DNA of 64,000 nucleotides, taken from an uncultured Hyphomonas sp. (GTDB lineage: Bacteria > Pseudomonadota > Alphaproteobacteria > Caulobacterales > Hyphomonadaceae). Below the pieces are notes generated by a model. The model saw only the letters and a list, made by a program, of their open reading frames with translations. It did not search any database and was not told the DNA's origin. The stretch covers positions 682,001 through 746,000 of the forward strand of contig NZ_OY781472.1 of assembly GCF_963677035.1 (NCBI RefSeq), read 5' to 3'. Numbering within the stretch: the first letter of the stretch is position 1; the number at the start of each line of letters is the position of its first letter. Of this stretch, positions 1 through 8,611 are shown piece by piece. The translations under genes and the position numbers were made by a program.

Positions 1-222
1 GACCGGCTCGGCTCTGTCGAACAACCGACACTGGTGCTGCACGGCGCCATGGACCGGCTGATCCCGCCCGAAGCTGGCCGCGATATCGCCCGGAGAATTC
101 CGGGCGCGGAAATCGAGCTCATCGACAAATGGGGACATGACCTGCCGGAGGCGGTCGTTCCGGAGCTGCTGAACCGCATCCTGCCGTTTCTGGAGCGAAC
201 CTCGAAGCCGGGAACTGCATGA
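1..222 (+). CDS. alpha/beta hydrolase, C-terminal fragment (5' end outside window)
   Basis: The first 73 codons are open from base 1 and match the C-terminal third of an alpha/beta hydrolase. A conserved strand (PTLVLHG) is followed by an acid loop (AMDRLIP) and the catalytic-histidine segment KWGHDLPEAV. It is nearly co-linear with the C-terminus of the next gene (shared ARRxPGA, KWGHDLPEAV and LLNRI blocks), so the two look like tandem paralogues. The nucleophile region lies before the window. The substrate is unknown. Confidence 0.85.
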   Translation, partial: DRLGSVEQPTLVLHGAMDRLIPPEAGRDIARRIPGAEIELIDKWGHDLPEAVVPELLNRILPFLERTSKPGTA

Positions 223-269
223 GCGCGCAAAACCTGTCATAAAGAAGCAAAACACATCGGAGGACCACC

Positions 270-1181
270 ATGGCGAAAATTCAAGCCAACGGTATCGACA
301 TCGAATATGAAGAATTCGGGTCGAAGGACGATCCACTCATGCTTCTCGTGATGGGCTTTGCAGGTCAGATGACCGGCTGGCCGGAAAGCCTGATCCAGGG
401 CCTGACAGATGCAGGCCGCCGGGTTGTGATTTTCGACAATCGCGATAGCGGACTGACCACCGAGTTTGACGGCCAGGTGCCCCCTTCCCCCCGCAACATC
501 GTCAAGGGAATCGCCGCCGGTGAACCGATGCACGAAAAAGTACCCTACCTGCTGGACGACATGGCCGCCGATGCCGCCGCACTGATCGAGGCGCTCGGCG
601 CAGACAAGGCAGACGTGATGGGTGTCTCCATGGGCGGCATGATTGTGCAATTAATGGCGCTGAACCACCCTGAGCGGGTACGTTCCCTGATCCCGGTGAT
701 GACGACTTCCGGTGACCCGGCCCTGCCACCCGCCACACCTGAAGCCGCCGCAGCCCTGACGGCCATGCCGGAAGACAGAACGCCCGAAGCCATCGCCGAC
801 CTCGCCGTGAAGGGACGCGCGGCCTATGGCTCACACCCTGACGTCCGTACACCCGATGACGAGATCCGCGCCAACGCCATCGCGGCCATGCAGCGGTCGG
901 ACCGCCCGATGGGGGCCGCCCGGCAATATGCCGCGATCCTGGCCCAGCCTCGTTGGCACGAACGCCTTGGTGGGCTCGATGTCCCGACGCTCGTCCTGCA
1001 CGGCAAAGTGGATAATTTGATCCTCCCCGCAGCCGGAGAGGACATTGCCCGGCGTGTGCCCGGTGCGAAAATCGACATCATCGAGAAATGGGGTCATGAT
1101 CTGCCGGAAGCCGTCATGCCAGTTCTGCTGAACCGCATTGTCCCGTTTCTCGGACAGACGGCGCCATCAGGAGCGGCCTGA
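270..1181 (+). CDS. alpha/beta fold hydrolase
   Basis: This 303-residue protein has the serine-hydrolase triad: nucleophile elbow GVSMGG with Ser120, acid near Asp248 (HGKVDNLI) and His276 (KWGHDLP). An oxyanion-type loop (LLVMGFAGQ) lies near residue 25. The start is supported by a GGAGGA ribosome site eight bases upstream. The stop overlaps the next ATG by one base (TGATG), so translation with the DUF4336 gene is probably coupled. It is a paralogue of the truncated gene before it. The family covers esterases, lipases and haloperoxidase-like enzymes; the substrate cannot be told from sequence. Confidence 0.92.
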   Translation: MAKIQANGIDIEYEEFGSKDDPLMLLVMGFAGQMTGWPESLIQGLTDAGRRVVIFDNRDSGLTTEFDGQVPPSPRNIVKGIAAGEPMHEKVPYLLDDMAADAAALIEALGADKADVMGVSMGGMIVQLMALNHPERVRSLIPVMTTSGDPALPPATPEAAAALTAMPEDRTPEAIADLAVKGRAAYGSHPDVRTPDDEIRANAIAAMQRSDRPMGAARQYAAILAQPRWHERLGGLDVPTLVLHGKVDNLILPAAGEDIARRVPGAKIDIIEKWGHDLPEAVMPVLLNRIVPFLGQTAPSGAA

Positions 1182-1882
1182 TGCTGGAGACGTTGGACAC
1201 AGACTTATGGCTGACCGAAGGCCCGGTCGTCGACTTTCACGGGTTCGCCTATCCCACGCGGTCGATCATCGTGCGTCTGCCGGATGGAAAACTCTGGGTC
1301 TGGTCCCCGGTTGCACTGACGCCTGAACTGAAGGCTGAAACGGACGCGCTGGGGCCCGTCGGCCACCTCGTCAGCCCGAACAAGATCCACCACCTTTACC
1401 TCACCGAATGGCATGCAGCCTATCCCGACGCGAAACTCTGGGGGCCTGCCTCCACGATCCGTAAACGGAACGACTTGCCGTTCGAGCCGGCACTGGAAGA
1501 CGCCCCGCCGGAAGCGTGGCAAGGCGTTTTCGAACAGGCCTGGTTCCGCGGCTCCTTTTTCATGGACGAAATTGCATTCGTTCACCGGCCGACGCGGACG
1601 GCCATTTTTGCCGACCTGTCAGAACATTTCGGCGACGACTTCCTGAAGCGCTACTGGAAAGGCTGGAAAGGCGTTCTGGCAAAGCCCTGGGGCATCGTCG
1701 TTGGCAAGGGGTTTGCGCCGCTCGAATGGCGCCTCAGTTTCACCAACCGCAAACCCGCACGCGCCGCGTTTGACAAAGTCGCCGCCACCCATCCCGACAG
1801 GATCATCATGGCGCATGGCGAATGGGTAAAGACAGGCGGCGAGGCTTTCCTGCGCCAGGCCTTCGCCTGGCTCATCCGCTGA
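1181..1882 (+). CDS. DUF4336 domain-containing protein (metallo-beta-lactamase-like)
   Basis: The 233 residues follow the DUF4336 pattern throughout: an N-terminal strand pair with LWLTEGPVVDFHGF, then HLVSPNKIHHLYL and an FADLSEHF segment near residue 148, and IIMAHGEW near the end. The family resembles degenerate metallo-beta-lactamase folds and its function is not established. The start overlaps the stop of the preceding hydrolase by one base, and a crotonase follows 14 bases after the stop. The four genes therefore form one operon whose acyl-CoA or ester role is only inferred. Confidence 0.85.
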   Translation: MLETLDTDLWLTEGPVVDFHGFAYPTRSIIVRLPDGKLWVWSPVALTPELKAETDALGPVGHLVSPNKIHHLYLTEWHAAYPDAKLWGPASTIRKRNDLPFEPALEDAPPEAWQGVFEQAWFRGSFFMDEIAFVHRPTRTAIFADLSEHFGDDFLKRYWKGWKGVLAKPWGIVVGKGFAPLEWRLSFTNRKPARAAFDKVAATHPDRIIMAHGEWVKTGGEAFLRQAFAWLIR

Positions 1883-1896
1883 CTTTGGAGAAAGAC

Positions 1897-2679
1897 ATGT
1901 CGACTCCCACCGCTACTGGCATCCGTACTGAAATCGACGGCCCCATCCTGATCGTTACCATCGACCGTCCCGGTGCGCGCAACGCGGTCGACCGGCCCAC
2001 GGCCGATGCGCTGTATGAGACGTTCAAGGCCTTCGATGCGAATGACGACCTGTCGGTAGCCATCCTGACAGGCGCACACGGCAATTTCTGCGCAGGCGCC
2101 GATCTGAAGGCCGTTGCCGAGGGGCGCGGCAACAAATCCGTGACCGAAGGCGATTATGGCCCGATGGGCCCGTCCCGGCTGGAGCTTTCCAAGCCGGTCA
2201 TCGCCGCAGTCGATGGCTATGCTGTTGCCGGTGGACTGGAGCTTGCCTGCTGGTGTGACCTGCGGGTCGTCTCGCCGGGCGCGAAATTCGGTGTCTTCTG
2301 CCGCCGCTTCGGTGTGCCGCTGATTGATGGCGGCACCATTCGCCTGCCCCGCCTGATCGGCGCCTCCCGCGCCATGGACATGATCCTCACCGGCCGGGAA
2401 GTCAGCGCGGAAGACGCCCTCGCTTTCGGACTGGCGAACTATATCTCGGAGGAAGAGTCCGCTTTGCCGCATGCGCTGGAGGTTGCCCACCGTATCGCCA
2501 AATTCCCGCAAGTCTGCATACGGACAGACCGGGCTTCGGCTATCGCGCAATGGTCCTTGCCGATGGACGAAGCCCTACGCCGGGAGATCGCAGGAGGCCT
2601 GAACGTCATCGAGATGGGAGAAACCCGCGATGGCGCCAAACGTTTCGCCGCCGGCGTCGGCCGTGGCGGCCTCTTCTGA
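1897..2679 (+). CDS. crotonase / enoyl-CoA hydratase family protein
   Basis: This 260-residue crotonase-fold protein has both oxyanion-hole loops (NFCAGADLKA near 63-72 and VDGYAVAGGLEL near 105-116). The start at 1897 was chosen because TTGGAGAAAGAC precedes it and homologous sequence begins there; an in-frame ATG at 1822 lies inside the upstream gene. Of the two catalytic glutamates of true hydratases, the first is kept (Glu115), but the second position reads FGVFCRR and is Cys135. Classical hydratase activity is therefore uncertain. The 3' end overlaps a minus-strand gene. Confidence 0.9.
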   Translation: MSTPTATGIRTEIDGPILIVTIDRPGARNAVDRPTADALYETFKAFDANDDLSVAILTGAHGNFCAGADLKAVAEGRGNKSVTEGDYGPMGPSRLELSKPVIAAVDGYAVAGGLELACWCDLRVVSPGAKFGVFCRRFGVPLIDGGTIRLPRLIGASRAMDMILTGREVSAEDALAFGLANYISEEESALPHALEVAHRIAKFPQVCIRTDRASAIAQWSLPMDEALRREIAGGLNVIEMGETRDGAKRFAAGVGRGGLF

Positions 2680-2952
2680 AAGATACGGCGCGCCCGGGCG
2701 TTCGGTCAGGCGGCGTCCCTGCCAGAGGGTGAAGAAGCCGATACCAACCCAGATCACGTTGATCGTCGTCGACGGGATCGCGCCATTATAGCCGCTGTTG
2801 ACGATGAAACCGGTTGCTCCGATCACGTTCATCACCTGGTAGGCACGCGAGCGGCCATCCATCTTTCCAGCGGAAAGCATCAGGTAGGCGATCAGGATGA
2901 GAACAGCCCCGGCCCAGCCGGACATCTCAATAAGGAAGTGCGTAATAGACAT
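2575..2952 (-). CDS. small integral membrane protein, CBU_0592 family-like
   Basis: A 125-residue protein with about three hydrophobic helices (residues 8-28, 38-57 and 63-80) in the style of the CBU_0592 family: MSGWAGAVLILIAYLMLS, a NVIGATGF segment and NVIWVGIGFFTL. The start at 2952 (MSITHF) begins just before the first helix. The last 35 codons are antisense to the 3' end of the crotonase gene (105 bp overlap), so that tail is constrained by both genes. Function unknown. Confidence 0.75.
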   Translation of the reverse strand: MSITHFLIEMSGWAGAVLILIAYLMLSAGKMDGRSRAYQVMNVIGATGFIVNSGYNGAIPSTTINVIWVGIGFFTLWQGRRLTERPGAPYLSEEAATADAGGETFGAIAGFSHLDDVQASCDLPA

Positions 2953-3072
2953 GGGGCGCCTCGCGAGTCCGGTGTATTTTCGCCCCGTAATCTTACTTTT
3001 CTTCTGACGCAATCATAAATTTGCACTGCCTTTGAAATTTCATTTTCCTGCCCTCGTGCAGGCCAGAAAAAT

Positions 3073-4782
3073 TTACCAACCGCCGCCCCCGCCGCCGCCG
3101 CCCCCACCACCCGACGAGCCCCCGCCGCCACTGCCAGAGGAACTGGAACTTTGCGGCAGGGAACTGGAAACGCCGGTGCTCATACTGGACATGATCGCAT
3201 CGTTCATACCCCCGACATCGCGGAAAGACCGGCTGCCAAATTGCCCCCAGGCCGGGGTATAATTCCGGGCCTCTGTGGGTAGTTGGTGCTCAAAGTATTT
3301 CGTCCAGGGTTTCTCGACATCCAGCGCCACAGCAAACGGCAGGAACCGCTCATAGCGTTCCAGGCTCATCGGCGGCGGGGCATCACTGCCCACTTCGACC
3401 GCGTTCATCTGAAGCTTTTCAGCTGTTTCGAGATAGAGCCGGAACCCCTCAATTTCCGTACGGACCTTCTGACCCTTTGGGGTAGGCGCGGGCATCAGGT
3501 ACATGAACAGGCCGTTCAATCCGGCAAAGGCCAGAACGACCAGCGTATGCCAGCCTGACCAGTTCACCGCCTGCGTAATGGCAAACACAATTGCGGCGAC
3601 GGTCATCACCGCAGCGGCCAGCGTGTACCCGATATTCCAGCGGAAATAGGCGCGGCCATATTTGCGCGAAAGCGAAAGGCGGAACTTCTGATAAGCCGAC
3701 GTAAAGCCCGCATCATACGTGCCGCCAAGCGTGCGCTGGGTCCGCCCACCAAACAGGCCCGCATCAAGGATCGCCTCGTCCGGAGTGATTTTGGACGCGT
3801 CGCCCTGCAGGCGTGTCAGCGTCGTTTCCTTCTTGCTCGAAGCATCTATGTCCACCAGGCCCTTCACGCCCATGTTGATGAGGGTCGAGATCAGGGCGTT
3901 ATGCCCGCGCAGTCCGCGATAATAGATGTGGTGCACAGCGGCGGGCGAGTAGCCTTCCGGTGGCTCATAGCGCGGGAACACTGGCCCTTTCGGCGGATCC
4001 TGCCCGACTTTGCGGAAGCCGGACATAAGAAACCAGAACACGCCGCAGAACGACGCAACAAGTACGGCCAGCGCCCCATTCCGCAGCCACCATAGCGACC
4101 CTTTGTCGCCGAGCGACGGCGGGGCGATCGTCCCCTTCGGCATCGACACCGAAATCGTCAGGCCTTCGAACCGGTCCATCGGGCGGGTCGTTTCGAAAAC
4201 CAGCACATCTCCGTCCTGCCGGTAGGCATAGTCCCGCCCCGCGTCGCCAGACTTGCCGGTATAGGCGATGGCCTCTGTGACCCGGGCGCCTTCCGGTAGG
4301 GTAATACGAGCCGAAGCTTCTTCGATCGGGAACAGCCAGTAATTGCCGGTGACGTTCCAGTAAAGCTCGTCATGATCGTCGAAATAGCGGATCTGGTTCT
4401 TCACCTCATATTCGATCTCATAAGTATGGTCGCCATGGTCCAGCAGCACATCCGCGTCGCCGATCCGGATGCGATAGGCATTGCCATCACGCTCAACCGC
4501 ATAGGGTTCCTTTCGGCCATCAAGGCGTACCCGGCGGATGTCATATTGATAGGGCAGCTTGTCGCCGGGCTTCAGATCATCGGCATAATAGCGGGGCAGG
4601 TCACGAAAGATGCCACGGCGGATGTCCCTGCCTTCGATATCCACATTGATCGTCTCGGTCACGAGGATGTCGCCATTCTGCCGGACATCAATGCCGACAT
4701 CGAAACGGTTGATTTTCTCCTCCGCCCCGGCCGCCAGTACGATCAGGCAGGCGGCCATCGCCCCGAACAGATAGCGCAGCAT
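3073..4782 (-). CDS. DUF2207 domain-containing membrane protein with Gly/Ser-rich tail
   Basis: The 569-residue protein has a signal peptide (residues 1-20), an extracytoplasmic DUF2207 beta domain (about 22-220), a membrane helix near 233-252, a cytoplasmic stretch, a pair of helices near 380-430, and a low-complexity C-terminus of serine and glycine repeats ending GGGGW. This architecture matches the DUF2207/YciQ family. Its start overlaps the LemA stop by one base at 4782, so the two are co-translated. LemA and DUF2207 proteins are often neighbours and are thought to act together at the envelope; the mechanism is unknown. Confidence 0.88.
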   Translation of the reverse strand: MLRYLFGAMAACLIVLAAGAEEKINRFDVGIDVRQNGDILVTETINVDIEGRDIRRGIFRDLPRYYADDLKPGDKLPYQYDIRRVRLDGRKEPYAVERDGNAYRIRIGDADVLLDHGDHTYEIEYEVKNQIRYFDDHDELYWNVTGNYWLFPIEEASARITLPEGARVTEAIAYTGKSGDAGRDYAYRQDGDVLVFETTRPMDRFEGLTISVSMPKGTIAPPSLGDKGSLWWLRNGALAVLVASFCGVFWFLMSGFRKVGQDPPKGPVFPRYEPPEGYSPAAVHHIYYRGLRGHNALISTLINMGVKGLVDIDASSKKETTLTRLQGDASKITPDEAILDAGLFGGRTQRTLGGTYDAGFTSAYQKFRLSLSRKYGRAYFRWNIGYTLAAAVMTVAAIVFAITQAVNWSGWHTLVVLAFAGLNGLFMYLMPAPTPKGQKVRTEIEGFRLYLETAEKLQMNAVEVGSDAPPPMSLERYERFLPFAVALDVEKPWTKYFEHQLPTEARNYTPAWGQFGSRSFRDVGGMNDAIMSSMSTGVSSSLPQSSSSSGSGGGGSSGGGGGGGGGGGW

Positions 4783-5345
4783 CAGCTTGCGCCCCCAAGG
4801 TCGACCTTCGGCAAAGCCCGCTCCGGCATCGACACCTCAAAAAAGTCCCGCGTGCGGAAGCCGAACATGCCCGCCAGCAGGTTGGCCGGGAAACTCTGCA
4901 CCCGCGTGTTCAGTTCGCGCACCGCGCCATTATAGAAACGCCGGGCCATTTCGATCTTGTCTTCGGTCTCGGCAAGTTCCTGCTGAAGGTCGAGGAAGTT
5001 CTGGCTGGCCTTCATGTCGGGGTAGTCTTCTGCCACAGCCATCAGTTTGGCGACGGGACGGGACAGCTCGCTTTCCGCTTCGCCCCTGCTGGAGAGGTCA
5101 TCGCCGGCGGCCAGCGCCCTGGCACGCTTTTCCGCGATATCGGCGAACAGTTCCCGCTCATGCGTAGCATAGCCTTGCACGGTGTTGACGAGCTGCGGGA
5201 TCAGGTTTGCACGGCGTTTCAGCTGAACATCGATATCGGACCAGCCATTGTCCGCCATCTGAGATTTCTGCACGAGCCCGTTATAGATCAGGATCACACC
5301 GATGATCAGCAGGATCAGGATGGCACCGGTTATGTAAAGTCCCAC
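4782..5345 (-). CDS. lemA: LemA family protein
   Basis: A 187-residue LemA protein. A single N-terminal membrane anchor (residues 4-24) is followed by a helical domain with family blocks [21 protein letters not shown] (near 33), an alanine/glutamate-rich helix, and [20 protein letters not shown] (near 138). The length is typical. It is first in a two-gene operon with the DUF2207 protein. LemA proteins are envelope proteins of poorly defined role. Confidence 0.93.
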   Translation of the reverse strand: MGLYITGAILILLIIGVILIYNGLVQKSQMADNGWSDIDVQLKRRANLIPQLVNTVQGYATHERELFADIAEKRARALAAGDDLSSRGEAESELSRPVAKLMAVAEDYPDMKASQNFLDLQQELAETEDKIEMARRFYNGAVRELNTRVQSFPANLLAGMFGFRTRDFFEVSMPERALPKVDLGGAS

Positions 5346-5422
5346 GTGTCGCGTCCTCCAGTTCTGGAAGCTTCATGCATATCCAGCATCGGGCGCGCTG
5401 TTAAGGTGTCTCCCCAAGGGGA

Positions 5423-6025
5423 TCAGTGGGACGCGGTCCATTCCTGGCGCGTCATTTCCCAGACGAGCGATTCCCGCGTCGTGCCATCCGGCCGCCGGGA
5501 GGTCACCTGCCCCATGCGGTGGAAGCCCATCCCGTCCAGCATACGCTGGGTAATCACATTTTCGAGGCTGGCCGTTTCGCAGATCAGGTTCAGGTGCAAC
5601 GCGTCGAACATCCAGGTGAAGGTCTGCGCCGCGCCTTGCGTGCCCGCGCCTTTCGAATGAAGGGACGGATGCAAGCCGCCGCCGATTTCCCCCGCCGCCC
5701 ATTCCGGCCAGACCTGAATGTCGGAATAGCCCATGATCTGCCCGCCGCCGGTGTCCCGGACGAACAGCAGCCCCTCCCCGCGCGCCTGCTGGGCCATATG
5801 ATCCTCAATGAACAGGCGAACATTTTCCACCGTCAGCGGGCGCGGAAGCGAATAGATCGGCGCGTTGACCTTCGGCTCTGCGAACAGGGCGTAAAGACCC
5901 TCGGCATCGTCTGGCCTGGCAAGGCGCGACTCGTTCAGCTGCTCCGCCTCACGAACCGCCCCGCGGATGCGCTCAACCTGTTCCGGCGGTGCCGGATGGC
6001 GTGTGATCGGAATGCCCTCCGTCAT
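5423..6025 (-). CDS. GNAT family N-acetyltransferase
   Basis: The 200-residue protein carries a GNAT fold of the ribosomal-protein-acetyltransferase type: an N-terminal LARPDDAEGLYALF segment, MGYSDIQVWPEWAAGEIG as the central strands, GAGTQGAAQTFTWMFDALHLN with the acyl-CoA loop and following helix, and SLENVITQRMLDGMGFHRMGQ near the end. The start at 6025 (MTEGIP) was chosen over an upstream in-frame ATG because that extension runs into the divergent MFS gene. The acceptor is unknown. Confidence 0.82.
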   Translation of the reverse strand: MTEGIPITRHPAPPEQVERIRGAVREAEQLNESRLARPDDAEGLYALFAEPKVNAPIYSLPRPLTVENVRLFIEDHMAQQARGEGLLFVRDTGGGQIMGYSDIQVWPEWAAGEIGGGLHPSLHSKGAGTQGAAQTFTWMFDALHLNLICETASLENVITQRMLDGMGFHRMGQVTSRRPDGTTRESLVWEMTRQEWTASH

Positions 6026-6122
6026 GGACGCAATCCTGCGCCCGCCTTGCCGCTCCGGCAATCCATCACCCAGCGTCAAAACCAATTGACCCTTCCGTCC
6101 GGCGAGGCCAAACCTGCCCGCT

Positions 6123-7376
6123 ATGACTGACAGCGCACCGACCAGAAAACACGGCAAGAATGCCTTCTTCTTCGTGATTGTGACCGTGGCGCTGGATATG
6201 CTGGGGTTTGGCCTGATCATTCCCGTCGTCCCCGCTCTGGTCCAGGAGCTGGCGCATGTCACGGCGGAGGAAGCGACGTTGTGGCTGGGCCCGTTGACGG
6301 CGACCTATGCCGTCATGAATTTCCTTTTCGGCCCATTCATGGGCGCCTTATCGGACAAATTTGGCCGGCGGGCGGTCCTGCTGGCTTCGATCTCGACGCT
6401 GGCCATCGACTTCCTGATCATGGGCTTTGCCCACAATATCTGGCTATTGTTCCTTGGCCGGGCCCTGTCCGGTATTTCCGGCGCGACCTATTCCACGGCG
6501 AAAGCCTATATCGCCGACGTGACGGCACCAGGGGACCGGGGCCGCGCCTTCGGCATGATCGGGGCGGCCTTCGGGATCGGCTTCGTGTTCGGCCCGGTGA
6601 TCGGCGGCTTTCTGGGAGAGATCGACCCTCGTGCGCCCTTCTTTGCGGCCGCAGGGCTCGCCTTGCTGAACTTCCTCTATGGCCTGATTGTGCTGCCGGA
6701 ATCGCTGTCCCCGGAAAACCGCCGGGCCTTCAGCATCCGGCGCGCCAACCCACTCGGCGCCGTGAAGCACTTCTCAAAACTGCCGCATGTGGGCTGGTTC
6801 CTGATCTCTGCCGGTATCTTCATGCTGGCACATACGGTCTTCACAGCCACATGGAACGTCTATTCGGAGATCCGGTACGACTGGACGCCGAAGCAAATCG
6901 GCTTTTCTCTTGGCCTTATCGGCGTCGGTGCCGCCGTGGTGCAGGCGGGCCTGCTGGGCCTGATCCTTGACCGGCTCGGCACGGTGAGGACCGCATTGCT
7001 GGGCTTCGGGATCAATATCATCTCCCTGTTCGCATACGCCTTCGCCAGCCAGGGCTGGATGGTCTACGCGATCATCCCGCTCGGGGCGCTTGGCGGCGTC
7101 GCGTCCCCGTCGCTGAACTCCCTGATGTCGACCGTCACACCTGCCGATGCGCAAGGGGAATTACAGGGCGCCTCTTCCAGCCTGAACGCGATGGCCATGA
7201 TTATCGGGCCGCTCGCCATGAATGGCGTGCTGTTTGCCTTCACTCACGATGGCGCGCAGGTGCACTTCGCAGGGGCCGCCTTCCTTCTGGCAGGATTGCT
7301 CACGCTGCTGGCGCTGGCCCCGTTCCTGCGGGGTGTGGCCGTCAATCGCGATGCCATCCCGGATAATGCGGACTAG
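6123..7376 (+). CDS. MFS transporter, TCR/Tet family
   Basis: This 417-residue protein has 12 predicted membrane helices. The first loop carries the MFS motif A (GALSDKFGRR near 76-85) and helix 5 has motif C-like GxxxGPxIGG (GFVFGPVIGGFLGE). LDMLGFGLIIPVVP in helix 1 is typical of the TetA/TCR subfamily of drug:proton antiporters. It is divergent from the acetyltransferase gene. An export role is inferred; the substrate is unknown, and family membership does not show tetracycline resistance. Confidence 0.9.
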   Translation: MTDSAPTRKHGKNAFFFVIVTVALDMLGFGLIIPVVPALVQELAHVTAEEATLWLGPLTATYAVMNFLFGPFMGALSDKFGRRAVLLASISTLAIDFLIMGFAHNIWLLFLGRALSGISGATYSTAKAYIADVTAPGDRGRAFGMIGAAFGIGFVFGPVIGGFLGEIDPRAPFFAAAGLALLNFLYGLIVLPESLSPENRRAFSIRRANPLGAVKHFSKLPHVGWFLISAGIFMLAHTVFTATWNVYSEIRYDWTPKQIGFSLGLIGVGAAVVQAGLLGLILDRLGTVRTALLGFGINIISLFAYAFASQGWMVYAIIPLGALGGVASPSLNSLMSTVTPADAQGELQGASSSLNAMAMIIGPLAMNGVLFAFTHDGAQVHFAGAAFLLAGLLTLLALAPFLRGVAVNRDAIPDNAD

Positions 7377-7382
7377 GCCGCT

Positions 7383-7637
7383 TCAGGCTTTCTTCTTCAT
7401 CATGAACCCGCCCGCGAGCCCAAGCGCCGCGCCGCCTGCTGCGCCTTGCAGCAGAGCCATCCAGGCAGCTGGAGGCTCGGTGCCCGAAATGGGGTGCAGA
7501 TAGAAATAGACCGCCATCGCACCGGCCATACCGCCCAGCAGACCACCAGTCATGTTCCCCCGGATCAGGCGCGCCGCGCCAAGCCCGGCAACGAGACCGC
7601 CAAGCGCACTCAGCAGGATAGAAATCAGAACAGCCAT
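7383..7637 (-). CDS. small glycine-rich membrane protein
   Basis: An 84-residue protein with three hydrophobic stretches (1-20, 27-45 and 57-78) rich in Gly and Ala, ending in a basic MKKKA tail. The start at 7637 is preceded by GGGAGA; an in-frame ATG 30 bases upstream has no such site. It is tail-to-tail with the MFS gene (six bases between stops). No known family recognised. Confidence 0.6.
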   Translation of the reverse strand: MAVLISILLSALGGLVAGLGAARLIRGNMTGGLLGGMAGAMAVYFYLHPISGTEPPAAWMALLQGAAGGAALGLAGGFMMKKKA

Positions 7638-7750
7638 TGGCACAATCTCCCGGCAGATTTGCAACAAACGCTGTCTTCCGTCCGCCGTCCAGCCCTACCG
7701 GCATCCATCACAGTTGCCAGAGCCGGGGGATACAGGCAAAGACCCACCCG

Positions 7751-8281
7751 ATGGCTGACATGCGCCCTGCCCTGTTCCTGGACCGCGATGGCGTGATCAA
7801 CGTCGACAAAGGCTATGTCAGCCGCATCGAGGATTTCGAATGGATCGATGGCGCGGCCGAAACGATCGCGGCTTTCAACAAGCGCGGCTGGTTCGTCTTC
7901 GTGGTCACCAACCAGTCCGGCATCGCACGCAATTATTACACTGAGACTGATATGCAGACCCTGCATGACTGGATGCAGGCAGAGCTGGCCAAGGCTGGCG
8001 CCCATATCGACCGCATCTACTATTGTCCCTACCACGAAGCAGGGGAAAACCCGGTCTACCGGAAGGACAGCTTCGACCGTAAACCAAAGCCGGGCATGCT
8101 GCTGCACGCGATGTCCGACTTTCCGGTAAAGCGGGAATTGAGCTTCATGATCGGTGACAAGGACGCTGACATGCAGGCTGCCCGCGCGGCAGGCGTCGCT
8201 GGCTTCCTGTTCAGCGGCGGCAACCTTTCACAGTTCGCCGAATGGACCCTCGCCAGCTTCGAAGAAGGCAATCGGGGCTGA
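7751..8281 (+). CDS. gmhB: D-glycero-D-manno-heptose-1,7-bisphosphate 7-phosphatase-like HAD hydrolase
   Basis: A 176-residue HAD phosphatase of the histidinol-phosphatase/GmhB type. It has motif I FLDRDGVIN (Asp11 and Asp13), motif II TNQSG (near 53), motif III Lys in RKPKPGM (near 110-116) and motif IV IGDKDADMQAA (near 134-144). GmhB acts in LPS heptose synthesis, so the function is inferred from family. The zinc loop is only half kept: Cys92 and His95 are present, but the usual CDCRKP reads SFDRKP, so two zinc cysteines are lost. Confidence 0.82.
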   Translation: MADMRPALFLDRDGVINVDKGYVSRIEDFEWIDGAAETIAAFNKRGWFVFVVTNQSGIARNYYTETDMQTLHDWMQAELAKAGAHIDRIYYCPYHEAGENPVYRKDSFDRKPKPGMLLHAMSDFPVKRELSFMIGDKDADMQAARAAGVAGFLFSGGNLSQFAEWTLASFEEGNRG

Positions 8282-8362
8282 TCCAAAAACCACCCCCGCG
8301 CCGAAATTCATTCCATATTACAGATCACAGATGATCTATCTGCTCTCTGATATTGTCAGGCC

Positions 8363-8611
8363 ATGAGAAATTATGGCCCGGAAACGTTCGGCAAACTGAA
8401 CGCCGACGAATACGGCCTTCTGCATAATCCGGGAACGACCGAAGGCACGCACCTGACACCGCTGCCCATACGCCATGCCTGGCCGCCGGAGACAGCCCCG
8501 ATGGCCCTGCTGGCCGGTCTGGAAATGGAAAACCGCTGGGGCGGCTGGGACAAATCAGACTTCACCGCGAACAGCTGGATGCATATCTCCGTCTACCGTA
8601 AACCAGCCTAG
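8363..8611 (+). pseudogene. internally deleted class I methyltransferase remnant
   Basis: The 82 codons join the beginning and end of a SAM-dependent methyltransferase. RNYGPETFGKLNADEYGLLH with NPGTTE resembles the N-terminus of one such family. LPIRHAWPPETAPMALLAGL, then RWGGWDKSDFTANSWMHISVYRK resembles its C-terminus. The SAM-binding Rossmann core (GxGxG and following strands) is absent, yet the frame is kept. I infer an in-frame deletion of roughly 150-180 codons. The stop overlaps the end of the EVE gene by four bases. Confidence 0.6.

Noticed and set aside
1822..1896. Upstream ATG for the crotonase at 1822
   Set aside because: It would add 25 residues read from inside the DUF4336 gene. 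The ATG at 1897 has a ribosome site and begins the conserved fold.
3032..3262. Proline-rich short frame on the plus strand
   Set aside because: It is the complement of the Gly/Ser-coding tail of the DUF2207 gene; the proline run is a shadow of the glycine codons.
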